11,845 bases of DNA, taken from NCBI GenBank assembly GCA_030606845.1, contig JAUWFP010000041.1:1-11845 (forward strand), read 5' to 3'. This DNA comes from Anaerolineales bacterium. GTDB taxonomy: Bacteria; Chloroflexota; Anaerolineae; Anaerolineales; E44-bin32. Every line of letters starts with the position of its first letter. Position 1 is the first letter of the stretch. A program made the position numbers and the translations under genes. Shown one piece after another: positions 7,543 to 11,845 of the stretch. The notes beneath the pieces are model-generated. The model saw only the letters and a program-made list of their open reading frames with translations. It had not been told where the DNA came from and made no database searches.

Positions 7543-9012
7543 ATGAAACGAATTTCAATTGATCCGATCACCCGACTCGAGGGCCACGGCAAGATCGATA
7601 TCTTCCTCACGGAAGATGGCGAGGTAGCGAACGCATACCTTCAGGTTCCCGAGCTGCGCGGCTTCGAGCAATTCTGTGTCGACCGCCCTGCGGAAGATAT
7701 GCCCAACATCACCAACCGCATCTGCGGTGTCTGCCCGGAAGCGCACCATATGGCTTCATCGAAGGCGCTGGATGAGCTCTGGCATGTGGATCCACCGCCG
7801 ACGGCGAAGAAACTGCGGGAGATGTTCTACAGCATCTTCTTCGCCACCGACCACACCACGCATTTCTACGCGCTCGGCGGACCCGACTTCGTCGTAGGCC
7901 CCAACGCCCACCCCTCTGAACGTAATATTCTGGGCGTGATCAAGAAGGTCGGGATGGACATCGCCGGTAAAGTCCTCAAAATGCGCCACGATGGCCACCA
8001 CCTGATCAAAATGATCGGCGGTCGCCCCGTACATCCAAACTGGGGGCTTCCCGGTGGTGTAAGCCGGGGGATCACCGAAGAACAGCGAGAGGAGATTGAA
8101 GCGCTCGGCCGTGATGCGATCGAGTTCGCAAAATTCTCCCTCCAGCTTTTCAATGATGTTGTCCTGGGAAACCCGGATTATGTTTCGCTAATTACTGGCG
8201 GTTTATTCACCCATGAGACCTACAACATGGGAACCGTCGACGAGAATAACCACATAAACTTCTACGAGGGGATGATCCGGGTAGTCGGACCAGATGGAAA
8301 AGAGTTCGCGAAGTACGACGCTAAGGACTATCAGGAACACATTGAAGAGCGTGTCGAGCCCTGGTCGTATCTTAAATTCCCATATCTGAAAAAGGTCGGT
8401 TGGAAAGGGTTTGAAGACGGGATGGATTCGGGTGTCTATAAAGCCACCCCGCTCTCCCGCCTGAATGCTGCCGATGGGATGGCAACGCCTCTTGCGCAGG
8501 CTGAATACGAGCGCCTGTTCGATACGCTAGGCGGCAAGCCCGTAAATCACACTCTCGCCACGCACTGGGCCCGTCTCGTCGAGCTGCTCTACGCCACCGA
8601 ACGTTGGGTGGAACTAGCAACAGACTCTGAAATCACGGGAGAAGAATTCCGCGTCCTACCAACGGAGACCCCCGACGAAGGTGTTGGCTCCGTCGAAGCA
8701 CCACGGGGCACGCTCACACATCACTACTGGACCGATGAGCGCGGGATCCTGACCAAAGTCAATCTGATCGTCGGTACAACGAACAACAACGCGGCGATCA
8801 ACATGTCAGTCAAGAAAGCCGCACAGGGGTTAATCACGAAAGACGTCGAAATTAAAGAAGGTCTGCTAAATACGATCGAGATGGCGTTCCGTGCATATGA
8901 CCCGTGCATGGCCTGCGCTACGCATACGCTGCCTGGTCAGATGCCGCTGGAGGTGACGCTCCGGGCGCCTGATGGCGAAGTCATCGAGCATCTAGCCCAG
9001 AATTTAGACTAA
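7543..9012 (+). CDS. mvhA: [NiFe] hydrogenase large subunit (MvhA), group 3c-like
   Basis: MvhA is the catalytic subunit that activates H2. The 489-aa protein begins with the classic DPITRLEGHGKI and has both Ni-binding pairs: C61-X2-C64 in RICGVCPEAHH and C455-X2-C458 in DPCMACATH (453-461). Some 28 residues follow His461, the site after which maturation proteases usually cut, so it is probably made as a precursor. The fifth gene-to-gene junction of the operon is 15 bases, with GAGGAG (7529-7534) before the ATG. Together with hdrABC and mvhD it fits the group 3c (Mvh-type) hydrogenases. All Ni ligands are Cys codons, with no selenocysteine. Group 3a (Frh) is unlikely because there is no FrhB-like F420 subunit. 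Confidence 0.96.
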   Translation: MKRISIDPITRLEGHGKIDIFLTEDGEVANAYLQVPELRGFEQFCVDRPAEDMPNITNRICGVCPEAHHMASSKALDELWHVDPPPTAKKLREMFYSIFFATDHTTHFYALGGPDFVVGPNAHPSERNILGVIKKVGMDIAGKVLKMRHDGHHLIKMIGGRPVHPNWGLPGGVSRGITEEQREEIEALGRDAIEFAKFSLQLFNDVVLGNPDYVSLITGGLFTHETYNMGTVDENNHINFYEGMIRVVGPDGKEFAKYDAKDYQEHIEERVEPWSYLKFPYLKKVGWKGFEDGMDSGVYKATPLSRLNAADGMATPLAQAEYERLFDTLGGKPVNHTLATHWARLVELLYATERWVELATDSEITGEEFRVLPTETPDEGVGSVEAPRGTLTHHYWTDERGILTKVNLIVGTTNNNAAINMSVKKAAQGLITKDVEIKEGLLNTIEMAFRAYDPCMACATHTLPGQMPLEVTLRAPDGEVIEHLAQNLD

Positions 9013-9082
9013 GTATTCAGCGGTCACCATCCGTATCGAACGAGTATACTAATGGCTGGCCGCTGTATGCGTTAATAAAACG

Positions 9083-9556
9083 ATGAAAACCCTTGTCTTA
9101 GGTCTTGGAAATCCAATCTTGAGGGACGATAGTGTCGGCTTGCGTGTCGCCCAAGAAGTAGATCGCCTCATTCCAGCGAACCCTGATATCGAAGTGGGTC
9201 TGGACTATTGGGGCGGGCTGCGTTTGATGGAACGTATGATCGGCTTCGACCGCGCCATCATCATCGACGCCATCTGCACCGGCGCTTCGCCAGGGACACT
9301 GCACCTACTCAACCCGGACGACATCCCCACGCAGCGCAGCGCATCAGCGCATGATGTGAACCTCTCCACCGCGCTCGAATTCGGCTATCAAGCCGGTGCG
9401 CACCTGCCTCCTGCGAAGGATATCCTTCTCATTGGCATTGAAGCGGCGGATGTCCAGACCTTTGACGAAGCACTTTCCCCTGAGGTTGAAGATGCATTGC
9501 CGGCAGCCGTCGAGGCGGTGATGACCGCCCTGTCCGACGCGGGCGAGAACGAATAA
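9083..9556 (+). CDS. [NiFe]-hydrogenase maturation endopeptidase (M52/HyaD-HycI family)
   Basis: The protease removes the C-terminal peptide of the large subunit after Ni insertion. The 157-aa product starts with LGLGNPILRDDSVG; the likely metal-binding residues by family comparison are D16, D62 (IIDAICTG) and H90 (SAHDVNLS), matching the acidic/Asp/His trio of HybD. Length is typical. It lies 70 bases after mvhA, the obvious substrate. Unlike the operon genes it has no clear ribosome site (GTTAATAAAACG before ATG). The gap has a TATACT (9045-9050) without a good -35, so it may be weakly expressed from the operon transcript or have its own promoter. No hypA-F genes are in the window; they must be elsewhere. 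Confidence 0.9.
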   Translation: MKTLVLGLGNPILRDDSVGLRVAQEVDRLIPANPDIEVGLDYWGGLRLMERMIGFDRAIIIDAICTGASPGTLHLLNPDDIPTQRSASAHDVNLSTALEFGYQAGAHLPPAKDILLIGIEAADVQTFDEALSPEVEDALPAAVEAVMTALSDAGENE

Positions 9557-9667
9557 CTTCTCATCGCCGGGAAACTCTCCCCCGTTAGTTTCGAAAAATA
9601 ACCTTCGAACGAAAACTCCTTTGATCTTTTGTAACAGCGCGGTGTTCATTACTAATGCTGTATCCAT

Positions 9668-9700
9668 AACCTCCCGCAGGTTTAAAACCTGCGGGAGGTT
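9668..9700 (+). terminator. Perfect palindrome, probable operon terminator
   Basis: AACCTCCCGCAGG (9668-9680) pairs perfectly with CCTGCGGGAGGTT (9688-9700), and the TTTAAAA loop could close further. The plus-strand tail is TTTATTG. It is 111 bases past the protease stop, between converging genes, and may work in both directions. The short T tail and unusually full symmetry also fit a dispersed palindromic repeat. Bases 9557-9667 hold no other clear feature. Confidence 0.6.
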
Positions 9701-9759
9701 TATTGACTCCATTCTTAACCCTTCACAACTAGAAAAGTGAAAGTGGAAATACTCGTTTA

Positions 9760-9790
9760 TCACCCTATCGAGGATTTGATAGCCTGGTGA
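9760..9790 (-). other. Hairpin downstream of the 126-aa membrane protein gene
   Basis: TCACC-CTATC (9760-9769) pairs with GATAG (9778-9782) and, after a three-base bulge, GGTGA (9786-9790). It lies 46 bases past the minus-strand stop at 9836. There is no T run, so it is at best a weak terminator or a 3' end stabiliser. Confidence 0.3.
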
Positions 9791-9835
9791 GGTCGCTCCT
9801 TTCTTTCATTCCACTCCCATATTCGTTAGCCCGAA

Positions 9836-10216
9836 TTAGTTTGCAGTGGGAGGTTTAAGCCAGAAATACCCGAAGCCTAAACCGATGAACAAATACAGAG
9901 CTACGGTTGTCCAGCCAAGCGCATTCACGACACCATTTAATACCGCCATCAACGAGATGACAAAACCGACGGCGTCCCCTAAAAAGAGGGATATCGAAAA
10001 TGCCTTCACGGTCGATGCCTCGGTCGTGTTTCTCATCAGCCAGAGAAGAAGTCCCAATAGGATAAACGCAGCTCCGAAAAGCTGGGCCATGAAAGCGCCG
10101 CCAGCATCTAAGGTTGCTCCATAAAATGACATCAAGGTTGTTGGCAGCAGGACCTCACCAACACCGAAAACCAGGCAGATCACTGCCTTGATCGACATAA
10201 GTGTGCTGAATTTCAT
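9836..10216 (-). CDS. Small four-helix membrane protein, paralogue of the next gene
   Basis: I do not recognise a named family. From ATG at 10216 the product is 126 aa with four likely membrane helices at about 5-27, 42-61, 70-93 and 100-121. The frame is open to a GTG at 10312, but that GTG lies inside an AGGAGGTG motif and the extra 32 residues are polar and unlike a membrane protein, so I prefer the internal ATG with GAGGG upstream. It matches its neighbour (10409-10774): an LP/VPG-M-FG loop after helix 1, FGAA-LLG-LLW-R in helix 2, and LGW-TVAL at the start of helix 4. No catalytic motif is visible. The convergent operon gives no functional hint. Confidence 0.75.
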   Translation of the reverse strand: MKFSTLMSIKAVICLVFGVGEVLLPTTLMSFYGATLDAGGAFMAQLFGAAFILLGLLLWLMRNTTEASTVKAFSISLFLGDAVGFVISLMAVLNGVVNALGWTTVALYLFIGLGFGYFWLKPPTAN

Positions 10217-10408
10217 AAGATTGCCCTCAGAAATAATGCGGGAATGAAACTGGAAAGATGAGTGAGAATCAAGCGTCAATTCTTTTTTAATAGATATTCC
10301 CGGTAATAACACCTCCTTTCCATTTTCTTGAATACGGTTGAGTGACCTCGGACTCCAAAATCCCGCGCCCCGCGATCGCAGCGTAGCGGAGTGGGATTCG
10401 GCAAACCA
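10217..10408 (-). promoter_or_regulatory. Structured spacer between the two membrane protein genes
   Basis: This 192-base gap has a GC-rich hairpin just past the upstream gene: AATCCC (10359-10364) with GGGATT (10393-10398), read on the minus strand as a stem ending GGGATTTT, a possible weak terminator. Next comes an AAAGGAGGTG motif (10310-10319), far too distant from the ATG at 10216 to be its ribosome site. Finally there is a 7-bp inverted repeat CGGGAAT/ATTCCCG (10239-10245 and 10296-10302). TTGACG on the minus strand near 10273-10278 could be a -35 but lacks a good -10. Confidence 0.35.
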
Positions 10409-10774
10409 TTACTCCTTCTTGAAAATGAAAACGCCATAAGCAATTAGGAAACCAATGTGCAATGCGACTGTTCCCCACCCCATAACGTTGAATAAACCTG
10501 CGAGTTGTGCCAGTACCATGAGCACAGAACTTACAAGCCAGTAGGTAAACATACTCACCAGAATTGCTCTATGTAATTCTTGATTGTCGCTTGATCTGCC
10601 ATACCAAAGTAATACGACAAAGCCAAGCAATGCGGACCCGAACGACCTGGCTAACGAAGTGGCGAATTCATTCGGAGTAACTCCAAATGTGCCGAACATC
10701 GTGCCGGGAACAGCAATAAAACCTAACGCGAAGATGAGTTCCACAATTAACGTAATTGTAAAGAGAGTCTTCAT
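10409..10774 (-). CDS. Small four-helix membrane protein, tandem paralogue
   Basis: Unrecognised family. From the second of two adjacent ATGs (10774), which sits 5 bases after GGAGG, the product is 121 aa with likely helices at about 3-23, 41-58, 69-92 and 97-118. It ends in a basic cap (FIFKKE). It is an evident tandem copy of the 9836-10216 product: same length, helix pattern, FGSALLGF-LLW-R and MGW-TVAL. Sequence identity is modest, so the duplication is old. The frame stays open to GTG at 10885, again within AGGAGGTG; the upstream residues look non-coding. Function cannot be told from sequence; a four-helix integral membrane protein with no charged residues in the helices that would mark a transporter. 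Confidence 0.78.
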   Translation of the reverse strand: MKTLFTITLIVELIFALGFIAVPGTMFGTFGVTPNEFATSLARSFGSALLGFVVLLWYGRSSDNQELHRAILVSMFTYWLVSSVLMVLAQLAGLFNVMGWGTVALHIGFLIAYGVFIFKKE

Positions 10775-10850
10775 CATATCCTCCAGGTCCTTACTCGATA
10801 CTATGCGGATGGAGACTCGCCATGCTCGGGGGATTTGATAGAGGATTATT

Positions 10851-10969
10851 GCATGGCAAGAGATCGCAATTAATTTCCTGTGCACCTCCTATATTCAAAC
10901 GTCCCTAACGGCCTCGAGCTGCGGAGCCCCCGATCTTAGAAGGGACGAATATCCCATGTTCTGCCATGC
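10851..10969 (-). ncRNA. Candidate structured leader RNA with nested inverted repeats
   Basis: On the minus strand GCATGGCA (10969-10962) pairs perfectly with TGCCATGC (10858-10851) over 119 bases. Nested inside, ATATT-CGTCCCT (about 10952-10935 region, with CGTCCCT at 10947-10941) pairs with AGGGACG (10906-10900) and, after a 4-base bulge, AATAT. The inner loop is GC-rich and can form a further stem (GGGCTCC... CGAGGCC). An AGGAGGTG (10890-10883) lies inside the outer stem. The element starts 7 bases after a terminator T run and ends 77 bases before the ATG at 10774. It could be a cis-regulatory RNA or a transposon remnant; no known riboswitch class is recognised. Confidence 0.35.
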
Positions 10970-10975
10970 GCCCAT

Positions 10976-10999
10976 AAAAAAAAGACCTCCTGAGAGGTC
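10976..10999 (-). terminator. Intrinsic terminator on the minus strand
   Basis: GACCTC (10984-10989) and GAGGTC (10994-10999) form a 6-bp stem with a four-base loop. On the minus strand the hairpin is followed by eight T (10983-10976). It is the first terminator after the YjbQ-family stop at 11277, but 278 bases away. It may equally act as an attenuator for the membrane protein genes that follow. Confidence 0.8.
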
Positions 11000-11276
11000 G
11001 TTATTGAATATCAAAATAACTTCACAAAAACCCCCCTGCGTGCCGCTCGGCCCTTGTAAACTCACGCTCCATTCCCCTCTTTAATAATTCAAGGGTGAAG
11101 CTGTGACGATGAGTGTAACTTTTATCGGGTATCTCTTATAGCACAGTATATACGAATATGTGTATTACTTTAAATATTATTAGGGATAAATCACAGTATT
11201 CTTTACACCTCGGTCAATACCAAATTCGCCTTTCGAGGTATCAAGGCGTACGCTTCCCCGCCTGCTGGCGATGGAA
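11000..11276 (-). other. Gene-free AT-rich stretch after the YjbQ-family gene
   Basis: No reading frame here is convincing. The only candidate element is a possible minus-strand promoter: TTTAAA (11169-11174), an 18-base spacer, and TATACT (minus strand of 11145-11150). Transcription from it would start near 11138 and run into the terminator at 10976-10999 about 140 bases later, then towards the membrane protein gene at 10774. The stretch may otherwise be a long 3' untranslated region. Confidence 0.3.
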
Positions 11277-11681
11277 TTACTCGATGCCAGGTATAAATTT
11301 AACATAGACTTTGCGGGTGCGGGGACCGTCGAACTCACACAAGAATATGCCCTGCCAGGTCCCGAGCGCAATCTGACCGCCTTCGACGGGGACGACAACG
11401 CTGGAGCCCATAATGCTCGCCATGAAGTGGCTGGCGCTGTTACCTTCACGGTGTTTGTAATATGGCTGACGGCTGGGGATGAGCCGCTGTAAATCGGCGA
11501 TGATGTCATGCATGACCGTTGGATCCGCATTCTCGTTGATCGTCACCCCGGCTGTGGTATGGGGGATGAAGACATAGGCAAGACCATTCCCACGATCTTC
11601 CTGATGAAGCAGGTTCTGCACCTGGTGCGTGATCTCGATGAATTCCATCGATTGATTCGAGCGTACGTTAAATGTCTCCAT
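11277..11681 (-). CDS. YjbQ/UPF0047-family protein (secondary thiamine-phosphate synthase enzyme family)
   Basis: The 134-aa product is a complete member of the small YjbQ family. It shows the family signatures HTTAGVTINENADP (41-54), the histidine-bearing YKHREGNSASHFMAS (75-89), MGSSVVVPVEGG (91-102) and GTWQGIFLCEFDGPR (107-121). Family members are annotated as secondary thiamine-phosphate synthases because E. coli YjbQ shows weak activity of that kind; the true role is uncertain. I start at ATG 11681, with GGAGG and AGGGAAG close upstream; the frame is open to 11762, but those extra 27 residues are not family-like. His41, His78 and His85 are candidates for the active site. It is a single gene with no link to the hydrogenase operon. 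Confidence 0.92.
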   Translation of the reverse strand: METFNVRSNQSMEFIEITHQVQNLLHQEDRGNGLAYVFIPHTTAGVTINENADPTVMHDIIADLQRLIPSRQPYYKHREGNSASHFMASIMGSSVVVPVEGGQIALGTWQGIFLCEFDGPRTRKVYVKFIPGIE

Positions 11682-11804
11682 CTCTTCCCTACCCTCCAAG
11701 CGATCATCGTTAACACACTTAGATTTCATCCTTACTCTATGCCCGAAAAAGAGTAGATGCAAACGGTCGGGGAAAGTAGACCCCCCCAGCCTGGGTTGTA
11801 TCCC

Positions 11805-11833
11805 TTCCGTCCCGCACGTAGAAAGGCTATAAT
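11805..11833 (+). promoter_or_regulatory. Possible promoter leading out of the window
   Basis: A perfect TATAAT at 11828-11833 sits in GGCTATAATG. Seventeen bases upstream is TTCCGT (11805-11810), a poor -35. If real it drives a plus-strand gene beyond 11845, divergent from the YjbQ-family gene. Bases 11682-11804 show no clear minus-strand promoter. Confidence 0.35.
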
Positions 11834-11845
11834 GTCGCGCAGAGT

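Noticed and set aside
6520..9012. Possible selenocysteine or membrane-bound form of the hydrogenase
   Set aside because: All Ni and cluster ligands are Cys codons with no in-frame TGA, and the small subunit has no twin-arginine signal or membrane anchor.
10372..10379. GCGATCGC octamer, like the cyanobacterial HIP1 repeat
   Set aside because: I noted only this copy, and it is part of a GC-rich hairpin; a single palindromic octamer means little.
10287..10478. A 63-codon minus-strand frame spanning the end of the upstream membrane protein gene and the spacer
   Set aside because: It overlaps a well-supported gene in another frame and passes through the GC-rich hairpin; no ribosome site or family resemblance.
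11180..11530. A 116-codon minus-strand frame overlapping the YjbQ-family gene
   Set aside because: It overlaps the clear YjbQ-family frame out of phase, and its Ser/Pro/Arg-rich translation matches nothing.

Overview
This window looks like part of a bacterial chromosome from a strict anaerobe that handles H2 and one-carbon units. There are no archaeal signals: strong GGAGG-type ribosome sites precede most genes, and the fhs, [NiFe]-hydrogenase maturation protease and YjbQ-family genes have bacterial neighbours and spacing. A syntrophic or acetogen-like lineage carrying the Wood-Ljungdahl pathway fits. My best guess is Chloroflexota (Anaerolineae/Dehalococcoidia-like), held loosely and based on remembered protein resemblance only.

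Layout. On the minus strand, fhs (formate-tetrahydrofolate ligase, 137-1921) ends in a clear intrinsic terminator at 82-113. A 519-base divergent regulatory region (1922-2440) separates it from a compact plus-strand operon, hdrC-hdrB-hdrA-mvhD-mvhG-mvhA (2441-9012). That operon is followed after 70 bases by a hydrogenase maturation protease gene (9083-9556) and a perfect 33-base palindrome (9668-9700). The right third is on the minus strand: two paralogous four-helix membrane proteins (9836-10216 and 10409-10774), a strongly structured non-coding stretch (10851-10969), a minus-strand terminator (10976-10999), about 280 bases without a gene, and a YjbQ/UPF0047-family gene (11277-11681). A TATAAT box at the right edge may drive a gene outside the window.

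How the genes work together. HdrABC plus MvhADG form the known flavin-based electron-bifurcating complex. The [NiFe] hydrogenase MvhAG oxidises H2. MvhD passes electrons to HdrA, whose FAD splits them between ferredoxin and a high-potential acceptor reached through HdrC and the non-cubane clusters of HdrB. In methanogens that acceptor is CoM-S-S-CoB; here it is not shown by the sequence. The divergent fhs ties the operon to the tetrahydrofolate branch of Wood-Ljungdahl metabolism. The downstream protease would trim the MvhA precursor.

The least expected signals are non-coding. One is a perfect TGTGA-N6-TCACA operator just after a TATAAT box in front of hdrC, with a weaker copy on the fhs side, which suggests shared control by a CRP/FNR-type or Rex-type regulator. 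Another is a nested inverted-repeat element in the leader of the 121-aa membrane protein, placed just after an intrinsic terminator. The fhs product also resembles the eukaryotic C1-THF-synthase type more than the common clostridial type. No tRNA, rRNA, CRISPR array or mobile element was seen.
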